In this document: one piece after another, positions 1-7,831 of the stretch | How the letters are laid out: each line of letters begins with the position of its first letter | How positions within the stretch are numbered: position 1 is the stretch's first letter | Origin: Bryobacterales bacterium | Lineage (GTDB): Bacteria > Acidobacteriota > Terriglobia > Bryobacterales > Bryobacteraceae | NCBI GenBank assembly: GCA_003170915.1 | Contig: PMYB01000046.1 | Span: forward strand, 1 to 33,403 | Reading direction: 5' to 3' | Length of the DNA stretch: 33,403 bases | Made by a program: the position numbers and the translations under genes | The notes under the pieces: generated by a model | Databases searched by the model: none | What the model saw: only the letters and a program-made list of their open reading frames with translations | What the model was told of the DNA's origin: nothing

Positions 1-188
1 TTCACCTCGATCAGGCATTCGGTAGGACCGATTTCCGGAAACTCCTTCTGGTCCACCGAGAGTTTGGGGTAACGCCACACGTAACTGCCGAGGTAAGTCA
101 GCTTGCCGTCGATATCCTTCGGTCCCAGCTTGAAGCCCGGCTTGGGAGACCAATCGGCCGATATCACTACGCTTTTCATGCTGCTCAT
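1..188 (-). CDS. iolM: IolM-like zinc-dependent dehydrogenase, N-terminal 62 codons (cut by window edge)
   Basis: Only the N-terminus is inside the window; the gene runs off the left edge. The protein starts MSSMKSVVISADWSPKPGF and continues with GPKDIDGKLTYLGSYVWRYP, then reaches the ECLIEV strand that precedes the catalytic zinc region of medium-chain dehydrogenases. From memory this opening closely resembles Thermotoga TM0412 (IolM, scyllo-inosose 3-dehydrogenase), which oxidises 2-keto-inositol in an alternative inositol pathway. A GGAG ribosome site lies 8 nt before the ATG at 188; an internal ATG at 179 is possible but has no such site. It follows the binding-protein gene by 25 bp on the same strand, so it is probably the last visible gene of the inositol transport operon. 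The zinc ligands and cofactor fold are outside the window, so the specific activity is inferred. Confidence 0.7.
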   Translation of the reverse strand, partial: MSSMKSVVISADWSPKPGFKLGPKDIDGKLTYLGSYVWRYPKLSVDQKEFPEIGPTECLIEV

Positions 189-213
189 GTCTTTCGCTCC
201 TTTTTTAAGATAG

Positions 214-1155
214 CTATTTCAAAAACTGTGACACATTGTCCTTGGTGACCAGCGCCGTTCCGATGTCGATGCGTTTCTCCACCGGAAGGCCCCTGGCCGC
301 TTTGATCGCCTCCTCGATGGCGCGCTTGCCGATCCGCTCCGGGTACTGCGCCATCACCGCATTCATCGCGCCCGCCTGAATCGCGCGCAGCGCCTCGCGC
401 GTGGCGTCGAAGCCCACCAGAACAATCTTGCCCGTCAAGTGGTGCGCCTCCAGGGCCTCCTTGGCCCCCAGCGCCATCTGATCGTTGGTGCCGAAAACGG
501 CCTTCACATCCGGATGCGAGGTGAGCATGTTCTCCATCACCTGCATGCCCAGCGCGCGCTCGCTGTTGGCCGGCTGCACGGCAACCAACTCGACGCCCGG
601 CGAATTGGCAATGGCCTCGCGGAAGCCTGTCAGCCGGTCTTCCTGCGTGGCCACTCCCAGCACGCCGCGAATCACCGCCACTTTGCCCTTTCCCCCGATG
701 GCCTTCAAAATATACTCGCCGGCGATCCTGCCGCCCAGCCGGTTGTCGATCCCCACGAAGCTCGTCTGATAGGGCCACCGCACATCGGTATCCACAATCA
801 CCACCGGGATGCCCGCCGCGCGGGCTTTGTCGAGCACCGGGACAATTTCGGCCACGCCGGCCGGCGATACCGCCAGCGCCGACACCCGCTTCAGAATCTG
901 GTCTTCGAGAATCGACACTTGCTGGTCGATGTTGATCTCTTGCGCCGGCGCCAGCACCGCCAGGCTGACTCCCGGGTCCGCCCGCGCGGCTTCCTCGGCG
1001 CCCGACTTGATGCGCTGCCAGAACTCGCTGTCGAGCGCCTTGGTTACCAGTACGATCTCGAGTTTCCGGCTCTTCGCACCCCGCGAGCACGCCCCCGCGG
1101 CCAGCACAGCCGCGCCCAGCGCCATCGCCATCCACCAGTGTTTGCGCGTGCCCAT
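214..1155 (-). CDS. Periplasmic sugar (probably inositol) ABC transporter binding lipoprotein, RbsB-like
   Basis: A 313-residue periplasmic-binding protein of the ribose/galactose/inositol class (Peripla_BP_4 type). The N-terminus MGTRKHWWMAMALGAAVLA is a signal peptide ending in a lipobox-like AAGAC, with Cys23 as the probable lipidation site. The mature part starts with the strand KLEIVLVTKALDSEFWQRI, followed by GAEEAA, typical of RbsB proteins, and ends with a short TALVTKDNVSQFLK tail. It should deliver substrate to the permease encoded directly upstream; the ATG at 1155 lies 2 nt after the permease stop, so the genes are translationally close. Substrate is not readable from the sequence. 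Inositol is inferred from the neighbouring MIOX, IolM-like dehydrogenase and phytase. A longer frame running upstream is out of frame with the permease and is not coding. Confidence 0.9.
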   Translation of the reverse strand: MGTRKHWWMAMALGAAVLAAGACSRGAKSRKLEIVLVTKALDSEFWQRIKSGAEEAARADPGVSLAVLAPAQEINIDQQVSILEDQILKRVSALAVSPAGVAEIVPVLDKARAAGIPVVIVDTDVRWPYQTSFVGIDNRLGGRIAGEYILKAIGGKGKVAVIRGVLGVATQEDRLTGFREAIANSPGVELVAVQPANSERALGMQVMENMLTSHPDVKAVFGTNDQMALGAKEALEAHHLTGKIVLVGFDATREALRAIQAGAMNAVMAQYPERIGKRAIEEAIKAARGLPVEKRIDIGTALVTKDNVSQFLK

Positions 1156-1157
1156 GG

Positions 1158-2117
1158 CTAATTCACCGCGGCGCGGCCCTTCTCCGCAGCCCGCTTCCGC
1201 ACCACGTCCACCCACACCGCGGCCACGATCACCACTCCGATCACCACCGTCTGCCAGTACGCCGATACGTTCATCAGGTTCAGGCCGTTGCGCAGCACTC
1301 CCATGATCAGGGCGCCCACCAGCGTTCCTCCCACCGTCCCTACGCCTCCGAAAAAGCTCGCGCCGCCGATGATCACCGCCGCAATCGAATCCAGTTCGCT
1401 GCCCATGCCGGCCAGCGGAAAGCCCGAGTTCATGCGGCCCGCCAGCACAATCGCCCCCGCCGCCGCCGTCACCCCGCTCAGCGCATACACCAGGATCAGC
1501 CGCGCGTCCACCGGGACACCCGACAGCAGCGCCGCCTGCGGGTTCCCTCCGATCGCGTAGATGTCGCGGCCCACCGTGGTGCGGGTCAGAAACACGTGAA
1601 ACACCACGCAGAACACCACCACCACGATCACCGGCGCCGGAATCCAGCCCACCGAGCCCGCTCCCCAGAAACGGAAGCTGGAGGGCAGCTCCGAGATGGG
1701 GAACCCGCCACAAATCACTAGCGCCAACCCGCGCGCCACGTTCATCATGCCCAGCGTGGGGATAAACGGATGCGGCAGGTGCAGCTTGGTCAGCAGCAAG
1801 CCATTGACGCTGCCCAGCGCGCCGCCGATCCCCAGCGCGGCCAGCACCGCCAGCGCGGGCGGCACGCCCGCTTTCAGCAGCAACGCCACCAGCACGCAGC
1901 TAAGCCCCAGAATCGATCCCACCGACAGATCGATCCCGGCGGTGATAATCACCACCAGTTGCCCCAGCGAAAGTAGGGCGTTGACGGCCGACTGCCGGAA
2001 CACGTTGATCAGGTTGTCGAAGGTCAGGAAGTGATCGGAGAGAGTCCCTAGCACAGCGCACAGCGCCAATAGTCCCAGCAGCGGGCCGAAGCGCCGCAGC
2101 AGCGCCGCCGGGCTCAC
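1158..2117 (-). CDS. Sugar ABC transporter permease, RbsC-like
   Basis: A 319-residue inner-membrane permease of the BPD_transp_2 family (RbsC, XylH, inositol permease IatP). It is made of about eight to ten hydrophobic helices. It carries the conserved segment LVVIITAGIDLSVGSILGLS near residues 53-72 and the family hallmark IGGNPQAALLSG in the cytoplasmic loop that contacts the ATPase. The start is a GTG at 2117 that overlaps the ATPase stop codon (GTGA), so translation is coupled to the preceding gene. It would form the channel with the RbsA-like ATPase and take substrate from the lipoprotein encoded just downstream. Length and order (ATPase, permease, binding protein) are normal for this transporter class. 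Confidence 0.92.
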   Translation of the reverse strand: MSPAALLRRFGPLLGLLALCAVLGTLSDHFLTFDNLINVFRQSAVNALLSLGQLVVIITAGIDLSVGSILGLSCVLVALLLKAGVPPALAVLAALGIGGALGSVNGLLLTKLHLPHPFIPTLGMMNVARGLALVICGGFPISELPSSFRFWGAGSVGWIPAPVIVVVVFCVVFHVFLTRTTVGRDIYAIGGNPQAALLSGVPVDARLILVYALSGVTAAAGAIVLAGRMNSGFPLAGMGSELDSIAAVIIGGASFFGGVGTVGGTLVGALIMGVLRNGLNLMNVSAYWQTVVIGVVIVAAVWVDVVRKRAAEKGRAAVN

Positions 2118-3580
2118 TGGACGCCTCCCGTTGCAAGCTGCATAATGCGTTCCTCGGTCGCTTCCGCGCGCACCAGTTCCCCGGCGATCCGCCCGCGGTG
2201 CATCACCACGATGCGGTCCGCCAGGCGCAAAAGCTCATCCAGTTCGGAGGAGGCCAGCAATACCGCCGCGCCGCGGCTGGCAAGCCCCCGGACCAGGTCG
2301 TAGATCTCCGCCTTCGACCGCACATCGATGCCGCGCGTGGGTTCATCCAGCAGAAACACGCGCGCCCCCGCGTACAGCCATTTCGCCAGCACGGCCTTCT
2401 GCTGGTTGCCGCCGCTCAGGTACAACACCCGCTGATCGAGGCCGGCCGCCTTGATGCGCAGATCGGCAAGCAACTGCCCGGCCGCCTGCCTTTCCCGCGC
2501 CGCGCGGATAAACCACCGGCGGCGGCCGCTGGCCAGCGCGATGTTCTGGTGCAAGGTCGCCCCCAGCACCAGGCCCTTGGCCTTGCGGTCGTCGGGCACC
2601 AGCGCCATGCCGTGCCGGATGGCGTCCAGCGGCCTTCGCACCTTCACCGGCCGGCCGTTCACAAAAATCTGTCCAGCCTGCTTGCCGACCCCGAACAGCC
2701 ACTCGAGCAACTCCGTCCGCCCCGCGCCGGCCAATCCCGCGAACCCCACAACCTCGCCCCGGCGCACCGCGAAACGGACCGGTCCCTCCACCCGTATGGC
2801 CTCTTCGCCCGCCACCCCGGCGGCCGCCTCGGGCGCCACATGCGCACTCAGTTCGGTTCCCACCATGGCACGCACCAAGCCGTCCACGCTGGCGCTGGCC
2901 ACTTCCGTGGTCAGCACGCGCTTGCCGTCGCGCAGCACCGTCACCCGATCGGCCACCTGGAAGATCTCTTTTAGCCGGTGCGAGATGAAGATCACGCTGA
3001 CGCCGCGCTCCCGCAGGTTTCGGATCGTCCGGAACAGTCCCTCCGCGTCCTGCTCCGCCAGTGGCGCGGTGGGCTCGTCCATGATGATCAGCCGGGCGCG
3101 GAACGCCAGCGCGCGCGCGATCTCCACCAGTTGCCGCTCCGCCAGGCTCAAGTCGGCCACCAGGCGCCGCGCGTCGATAGTGTGCCCCAATCCGCTCAGC
3201 AACTCGCGCGCCCGGTCGTAAATCTCGCGCCAGCGCACCCAGCCGCCCCCGGCCGGGTGACGGCCCAGAAAGATGTTCTCCGCCGCGCTCAACTGGGGCG
3301 CCAGCGCCAGTTCCTGGTGCACGAAGGTAATGCCCAGATCCTGCGCCTCGCGCGGCGACCGCAGCCGCACGGGTTGGCCCTCCCACAGCATCTGCCCCGC
3401 ATCCGCGGCCACGATGCCGCTCACCACGTTCATGAGCGTCGACTTGCCGGCGCCGTTCTCCCCAACCAGCGCATGCACTTCCGCCGCGCGCACCTCGAAG
3501 TCCACTCCCTCGAGCACTCGGACGCCGCTGAACCACTTCGAAATGCCCCGCAGTTCCAGAAGCTGCGCGGATGGCTTCAC
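2114..3580 (-). CDS. Sugar ABC transporter ATPase with two nucleotide-binding domains, RbsA/MglA-like
   Basis: A 488-residue double ATPase of the carbohydrate uptake 2 (CUT2) family. Domain 1 has Walker A GENGAGKST near residue 40, the signature LSLAERQLVEIARAL and Walker B LIIMDEPTA. Domain 2 has the degenerate Walker A usual in this family (GLAGAGRTELL), a strong LSGGNQQKAVLAKWL signature and LLDEPTRGIDV. It powers uptake through the permease. The start is GTG at 3580, overlapping the repressor stop (GTGA), so lacI, ATPase and permease form a chain of overlapping genes. That arrangement means the repressor promoter at about 4605-4634 should drive the whole transporter. One domain-2 degeneracy is normal for CUT2 ATPases and is not a sign of decay. 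Confidence 0.94.
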   Translation of the reverse strand: MKPSAQLLELRGISKWFSGVRVLEGVDFEVRAAEVHALVGENGAGKSTLMNVVSGIVAADAGQMLWEGQPVRLRSPREAQDLGITFVHQELALAPQLSAAENIFLGRHPAGGGWVRWREIYDRARELLSGLGHTIDARRLVADLSLAERQLVEIARALAFRARLIIMDEPTAPLAEQDAEGLFRTIRNLRERGVSVIFISHRLKEIFQVADRVTVLRDGKRVLTTEVASASVDGLVRAMVGTELSAHVAPEAAAGVAGEEAIRVEGPVRFAVRRGEVVGFAGLAGAGRTELLEWLFGVGKQAGQIFVNGRPVKVRRPLDAIRHGMALVPDDRKAKGLVLGATLHQNIALASGRRRWFIRAARERQAAGQLLADLRIKAAGLDQRVLYLSGGNQQKAVLAKWLYAGARVFLLDEPTRGIDVRSKAEIYDLVRGLASRGAAVLLASSELDELLRLADRIVVMHRGRIAGELVRAEATEERIMQLATGGVQ

Positions 3581-4590
3581 GTGCGCCTCCCAGCCGGCGG
3601 CGGCGCTGTGGTTTGCCGCACGATGAGTTTACCGACGAGCGTTACGTGGCTGTCGGGCTTCTCGCCGGAAAGCAATTGGAGCAGGATTTCCGCGGCCAGG
3701 CGCCCCATCTGGTGCTTGGGCTGTTGAATCGTGGTCAGTGGCGGATCGGTGTAGGACGCCAGGAACAGGTCGTCGAGCCCCACCACCGAGACATCGCCCG
3801 GAACCGTCAAGCCGTGTTCCCGTATCGCGCGCAGGGCCCCAATGGCCTCCATGTCGTTGTAGCAGAAGACCGCCGTCGGGGGTTCCGGCAGCGCCAGCAG
3901 ACGCTCCATGGCGCTCATCCCGCCTTCCGGCCGTCCATCCCCATGCGCCACCAACTCCGGTTGGAAGCCGATGTCCGCCTCTTCCAGGATCTGCCTGTAA
4001 CCGGAGAAGCGCTCCATGTCCGCCTGAAGCCCGAACCGGTTGCCGAGGTAGCCGATGCGTTTGTGACCAAGCTCGGCCAGGTGCCGCGCGGCAACGCGTC
4101 CGGCATTGAGATTGTCGATGGACACGGAGTGTACGAACTCGCCCGGGTGCTGGTTGTTGATGAGCAGGATGGGGACCCTCATTTCCTCCAGCAGCGGCAG
4201 GTAAAGGGCGCCCACCCGCGACGAGTTCACCAGAATCCCATCCACGCGGCGTTCCTGGAACGACCGTACCGCGCGCACCTCCCGGACGGGATCGGCGTGG
4301 CACGTGGCCAGGAACAAGGAGTAGTCGTGGGCCAGCGCGACCTCTTCGATCCCATTGACGATCTCCCCGACGAAGGGATTGGCGATGCTGGTGACCACCA
4401 CCCCGATGGTGTTGGTTCGTCTGGTAACCAGGCTGCGCCCCACCGCGCTGACCGTATAGCCTTGCTCGTCGGCGATTTTGCGGATGATGGCGCTGGTCTC
4501 GGAGTTCACCAGGGGGCTGTTGCGAAGGGCCCGCGAGACGGTGGAATGGGAAACGTGAGCGGCCCGCGCAATGTCCTTGATCGAGACCAT
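3577..4590 (-). CDS. LacI-family transcriptional repressor of the inositol locus
   Basis: A 337-residue LacI/GalR protein. The helix-turn-helix is residues 1-22 (MVSIKDIARAAHVSHSTVSR), followed by a hinge helix with the DNA-intercalating Leu (VGRSLVTRRTNTIGV) and a periplasmic-binding-like effector domain. LacI proteins with this hinge bind palindromes with a central CG, and such a palindrome lies immediately upstream of this gene and of MIOX. I chose ATG 4590; a TTG at 4596 is also in frame. The predicted transcription start is only about 8 nt before the ATG, so the message has a very short leader. It heads an operon with the ABC transporter. Effector is unknown; inositol or an inositol derivative is the natural guess from context. 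Confidence 0.93.
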   Translation of the reverse strand: MVSIKDIARAAHVSHSTVSRALRNSPLVNSETSAIIRKIADEQGYTVSAVGRSLVTRRTNTIGVVVTSIANPFVGEIVNGIEEVALAHDYSLFLATCHADPVREVRAVRSFQERRVDGILVNSSRVGALYLPLLEEMRVPILLINNQHPGEFVHSVSIDNLNAGRVAARHLAELGHKRIGYLGNRFGLQADMERFSGYRQILEEADIGFQPELVAHGDGRPEGGMSAMERLLALPEPPTAVFCYNDMEAIGALRAIREHGLTVPGDVSVVGLDDLFLASYTDPPLTTIQQPKHQMGRLAAEILLQLLSGEKPDSHVTLVGKLIVRQTTAPPPAGRRT

Positions 4591-4591
4591 C

Positions 4592-4605
4592 TGCAAACGT
4601 GTTCA
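4592..4605. promoter_or_regulatory. LacI-type operator 1, in front of lacI operon
   Basis: TGCAAACGTGTTCA, a near-palindrome centred on CG and differing at two positions from the perfect palindrome seen at 13028. On the minus strand it begins at the last base of the -10 box and covers the predicted transcription start, so bound repressor would block its own operon. Assignment to this repressor is inferred from position and recurrence. Confidence 0.75.
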
Positions 4606-4634
4606 GAATAACTCCATGACGGTGCCCAAGTCAA
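4605..4634 (-). promoter_or_regulatory. Sigma70-type promoter of the lacI-ABC operon
   Basis: Read on the minus strand: TTGACT (4634-4629), 18-bp spacer, TATTCT (4610-4605). The predicted start of transcription is near 4598, inside operator 1, leaving a leader of about 8 nt before the lacI ATG. Confidence 0.65.
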
Positions 4635-4696
4635 CAGATATTCCGACCTGAATCGGCTGCTGCCAGCCGTTGCATGAGCGGTTGCAGGAATCCTCA

Positions 4697-4726
4697 TTGA
4701 CGAATGCCTAGAATATGCCCTATTCT
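4697..4726 (+). promoter_or_regulatory. Sigma70-type promoter of MIOX
   Basis: TTGACG (4697-4702), 18-bp spacer, TATTCT (4721-4726). The same spacer length and the same -10 hexamer occur in the divergent lacI promoter. Predicted start near 4733, just ahead of operator 2. Confidence 0.6.
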
Positions 4727-4740
4727 GGAAAGATGATACC

Positions 4741-4754
4741 TGCAAACGTGTGCA
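4741..4754. promoter_or_regulatory. LacI-type operator 2, in front of MIOX
   Basis: TGCAAACGTGTGCA, one mismatch from a perfect 14-bp palindrome with central CG. It lies about 8 bp downstream of the predicted MIOX transcription start and 16 bp before the ATG, a road-block position for a repressor. Confidence 0.78.
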
Positions 4755-4770
4755 CCTGGGAGCCGGGGCT

Positions 4771-5586
4771 ATGAACTGGGATGACTACGTCGCTGCCCGC
4801 TACCGTCCCGGAAAATCCGAAGACGAATTCCGCAACTACTCGCCCGATACCACCCCCGCCGTGGCTGAGTTCTATCGCCAGAATCACGCCGGCCAGACGG
4901 TCGAGTTTGTCCGCGCCAAAAGAGCCCAATACCTCGCGCTCGAGCGTGGCAAGAAAAGCATCTGGGAAGCCGCCGAGTACCTCAACACCCTGGTCGACGA
5001 CAGCGATCCCGATACCGACCTCTCCCAGATTGAGCACCTGCTGCAAACCGCCGAGGCCATCCGCCGCGACGGCCACCCCCGCTGGTTTGTCCTCGTCGGC
5101 CTGGTTCACGACTTGGGCAAAGTCCTGTGCCTCTACGGCGAGCCGCAGTGGGCAGTGGTGGGCGATACCTTCCCCGTCGGCTGCGCCTGGTCGGACCAGA
5201 TCGTCTTCCCCGAGTACTTTGCCGCCAACCCCGACAGCCGCGTGCCCGAATATCAAACGCTGTGCGGGATTTACGAACCCCACTGCGGCCTCGACAGAGT
5301 CTGCCTCTCCTGGGGACACGACGAGTACATTTACCGCGTAACCAGGAACTATCTGCCCGAGCCGGCGCAATACATGCTGCGCTATCACTCCTTCTACCCG
5401 GCCCACAAACATGGCGCCTACCGCCACCTCATGAACGCGCAGGATGAGCTGATGTTCGAATGGGTGCGGAAGTTCAACTCGTACGATTTGTATTCCAAGG
5501 GCCGGGAACGCCCCAACCTCGAACAAGTCAGACCGTACTACGAAGACCTGGTGGCCGAGTTCTTCCCCGCGCAGCTTGACTGGTAG
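4771..5586 (+). CDS. miox: myo-Inositol oxygenase (MIOX)
   Basis: A 271-residue HD-fold di-iron oxygenase that cleaves myo-inositol with O2 to D-glucuronate. It aligns along its full length with animal MIOX. All six iron ligands are recognisable: His89 (EHLLQTAE), His113-Asp114 (LVHDLGK), His183 (SWGHDEY), His206 (RYHSFYP) and Asp239 (YDLYSK). Lys117, the HCGLDRV segment and the [15 protein letters not shown] loop are also present, so the enzyme looks active. The ATG at 4771 is chosen because GGAG lies about 9 nt upstream and the N-terminus then matches family length; a GTG at 4750 falls within operator 2. It is divergent from lacI and ends 1 bp from the convergent phytase stop. A partial second copy lies at 15353-15887. 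Bacterial MIOX genes are uncommon compared with the Iol dehydrogenase route. Confidence 0.95.
   Translation: MNWDDYVAARYRPGKSEDEFRNYSPDTTPAVAEFYRQNHAGQTVEFVRAKRAQYLALERGKKSIWEAAEYLNTLVDDSDPDTDLSQIEHLLQTAEAIRRDGHPRWFVLVGLVHDLGKVLCLYGEPQWAVVGDTFPVGCAWSDQIVFPEYFAANPDSRVPEYQTLCGIYEPHCGLDRVCLSWGHDEYIYRVTRNYLPEPAQYMLRYHSFYPAHKHGAYRHLMNAQDELMFEWVRKFNSYDLYSKGRERPNLEQVRPYYEDLVAEFFPAQLDW
5052..5586 (+). repeat. Direct repeat A1 (3' two thirds of MIOX)
   Basis: Gap-free partner of 15353-15887 in the same orientation, 10.3 kb apart, about 21 differences in 535 bp by eye. Recombination between the copies would delete the phytase, kinase, antiporter, receptor and phosphatase genes. Confidence 0.9.
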
Positions 5587-5587
5587 C

Positions 5588-6883
5588 TTAAGGCCTCACC
5601 AATGCCGGATCGATGGAGCTCTCAATCGTATGTTGAAACGCTTTCCACTCGCAGGGCGATCCCGCCTTTGCCGTGCTGCAAGCGGGCACGAAGACGGTCG
5701 CTTTGGCCGGAGGCGAATCCAGCGTCAGAGGCAGCGCCTTGCGCATCTGCTCCAGGGTCTGGGCCGTATAGTAAGTGCGGACCGAATACTCCCCGCCGGT
5801 GGCCTGGCGCCACAGCTCGAAAACCAGTGCGCCGCCGGGAGGCGTGTCATTGGGAAGATCACCGGGCAGCAGCCACGAGAGATTCAGCGTCCCTTGAATA
5901 TTGGAAAGGTTGCCGTCGTGGCCGACGATCACCAGCATACGGTCGCCGGGCCTGCCAATGGCGCCGGGGACAGCCTTGCCAGCAACCGCCTGCTCCATGG
6001 CCTTCGCCACTGCGCTCAGCAGGTTCGATGCCGACGTGCGCCCGATCTGCGGCGTCCGCCGCACCAAGTCGGTGTACGCAATATGCAGCGTCATCATCTG
6101 TCGCAGGTTGGACTCGGTGAGGCGGCCCCAACCGAGATCGTTGCCTTCCATTCCGTTGGTGTACTCGAGAAGAAAATCCTCCGCCAGCGAAGCGGCTGTG
6201 GCAAGGGGTCCGCGCATTTCAGCCAGGCCGCCCGCGGCCGGACCAAGCGACACCGGCAGTTCCAGCAGAGACTGCTTGACGGTCTTGCCCGCGGTAAGCA
6301 CCTGCTGCATGGCTTCCAGGGCCGGGCGATAGGCAGTCAGCAACGCCTCCGGGTGACCCCCGATCCGGCCGGACACCGCCGCCGCCGCCAAATCGGGGTC
6401 CGCATGCCCAACACCGGCCGCTAACGGATTGAACAGCGGGTCGCGAGTCCCCGCCGGCGCCGAGTGCACCTCGACTCCGCAACCGGGCAGCATGCCCTCC
6501 ACCAAAGCGCGCCCGGTTTCAATGGTTCGCTCATCGGTGTCCGCCCAGAAATAGACGTGCTCCGCATCCGCGCAGCCCGACGGAGTGAACAGCCCGGTGC
6601 GCGCGAATTGCGCCCGGTCATAGGCGCCGAACAGTTTCATCAAGGCCCTGCCGTGCGCCGTAAGATACCCCGGAGGAACATCCCACTTGGGCCATGGCTC
6701 GGCCGAATACGGATTGATCTGGTCGTTGCTCACCGTCGGAGGACGAACGCCATGCCGGGTCACAATCGCCACAAACTTCAGTTCCTCCCCGCGCGCGGGA
6801 GTTCCTTGAGCCAGGACCACCCCTGCGCTCCAGGGAATCGACACAACCGCCAGTGCCAACGAAACAACTCTTGCTAAGTTCAT
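5588..6883 (-). CDS. appA: AppA-like histidine acid phosphatase, probable periplasmic phytase
   Basis: A 431-residue secreted histidine acid phosphatase. The signal peptide is about residues 1-25 (cleavage near VLAQG). The catalytic RHGVRPP is at residues 43-49 with nucleophile His44, and the proton donor pair is His322-Asp323 (GHDGN). Segments ADTDERT, GWGRLTES and DTPPGGALVFELW match E. coli AppA, a 4-phytase/acid phosphatase, better than glucose-1-phosphatase. The likely substrate is phytate (inositol hexakisphosphate), giving phosphate plus lower inositol phosphates or inositol. AGGAGG lies 11 nt before the ATG. It is the last gene after the PfkB kinase (29 bp gap) and sits tail to tail with MIOX, which uses the expected product. 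Action on sugar phosphates instead of phytate cannot be excluded from sequence alone. Confidence 0.88.
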   Translation of the reverse strand: MNLARVVSLALAVVSIPWSAGVVLAQGTPARGEELKFVAIVTRHGVRPPTVSNDQINPYSAEPWPKWDVPPGYLTAHGRALMKLFGAYDRAQFARTGLFTPSGCADAEHVYFWADTDERTIETGRALVEGMLPGCGVEVHSAPAGTRDPLFNPLAAGVGHADPDLAAAAVSGRIGGHPEALLTAYRPALEAMQQVLTAGKTVKQSLLELPVSLGPAAGGLAEMRGPLATAASLAEDFLLEYTNGMEGNDLGWGRLTESNLRQMMTLHIAYTDLVRRTPQIGRTSASNLLSAVAKAMEQAVAGKAVPGAIGRPGDRMLVIVGHDGNLSNIQGTLNLSWLLPGDLPNDTPPGGALVFELWRQATGGEYSVRTYYTAQTLEQMRKALPLTLDSPPAKATVFVPACSTAKAGSPCEWKAFQHTIESSIDPALVRP

Positions 6884-6912
6884 TACGAGTACTGCCTCCT
6901 TTGATGAACAGC

Positions 6913-7815
6913 CTACCCCGCCGATGCGGCATACGCCCTTGCAATCAGTTCCTCGACTTCACTCGCTTTTCTCTCGATGGGGCCCTCGGCTTCCATTTTC
7001 AGACTGGTGACAGCCGCAGCCCAGATAGTAGCTTCTTGAGGAGAAGCACTCAGGCGCTTGCATACGTACGAAGCAATGCAGGTATCGCCCCGGCCGGAGC
7101 GCCCCACCAGCTTTTGCGGACAGAACGGCGCCTCGTGAAACTGGCCGTCCGCAAAGACCAAAACCCCTTGGCTGTGCGTCAGCACAATCTCTTTGGGCCC
7201 ATACCCAGCGAGGATTTGCGCCGCGGCTTCCATATCCGTCTTCCCGGTCAGCCTTTCCGCTTCCACGGCGTCGGTCTTCAGGATGTCGATCTGCGAGAGC
7301 ACTTCCCGTTTTTCCGGCCAGCCATCGTACATCAGGGCGCCCTCCGCGCCTATGATCCGAATGAACCCCTGCACGTCGGCGGCGAGCAGAGCGTTCTTGG
7401 TGCGCAACTCCCGGATGACTGCCAGGTCCACCTCTCCCCGAATCGAGGAATTGATGAGAAATGCTCTGGATTCGAGGCCTCTGACTTGATCGGGTGTAAA
7501 CGCTCCGGCAGTGTGGGTCACCGATATGACACGTTCATCCACGTCGGAAGTCGGATAATACAGGCTCATGTCGGTGGAATGGGAAGTATAGGTCGGATAG
7601 ACCGTGACACCCAGTCGGGTGAGGGCATCCACCACGCGCACGTCTTCTTGCGACAACCGGGTCACCGCGGCGGCCTTCAGGCCCATCATGGAGGCCACGT
7701 GAGCGCCGTAATTGAAGCCGCCGCCGTCCACGTGCCTGGTGCCGGACGGTGAAATGATCGTATCTTTCGTGTAATTGCCTATGATGACGATATCGTAGGT
7801 GGCATTGCTGCACAT
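6913..7815 (-). CDS. PfkB-family kinase, candidate myo-inositol 3-kinase
   Basis: A 300-residue ribokinase-like (PfkB) protein. It begins MCSNATYDIVIIGNYTKDT, has the substrate-side GGG in VDGGGFNYGAH and the C-terminal catalytic motif SGRGDTC, where Asp is the base; the usual GAGD is GRGD here. The opening IIGNY..D and the internal DVQGFIRI resemble plant myo-inositol 3-kinase (IVGNY..D, DIQALIRV), a similarity recalled rather than computed. The start at 7815 is chosen because GGGGAG lies 7 nt upstream; earlier in-frame GTG 7851 and ATG 7839 lack a ribosome site and overlap the antiporter gene. In a phytase and MIOX setting, phosphorylation of inositol or a related cyclitol is the best guess; an ordinary sugar kinase is the alternative. 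Confidence 0.8.
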   Translation of the reverse strand: MCSNATYDIVIIGNYTKDTIISPSGTRHVDGGGFNYGAHVASMMGLKAAAVTRLSQEDVRVVDALTRLGVTVYPTYTSHSTDMSLYYPTSDVDERVISVTHTAGAFTPDQVRGLESRAFLINSSIRGEVDLAVIRELRTKNALLAADVQGFIRIIGAEGALMYDGWPEKREVLSQIDILKTDAVEAERLTGKTDMEAAAQILAGYGPKEIVLTHSQGVLVFADGQFHEAPFCPQKLVGRSGRGDTCIASYVCKRLSASPQEATIWAAAVTSLKMEAEGPIERKASEVEELIARAYAASAG

Positions 7816-7831
7816 TACTTCGCTCCCCAGG

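Noticed and set aside
4750-4770. Earlier GTG start for MIOX adding seven residues
   Set aside because: The GTG lies within the operator and lacks a ribosome site; ATG 4771 fits GGAG spacing and family length.
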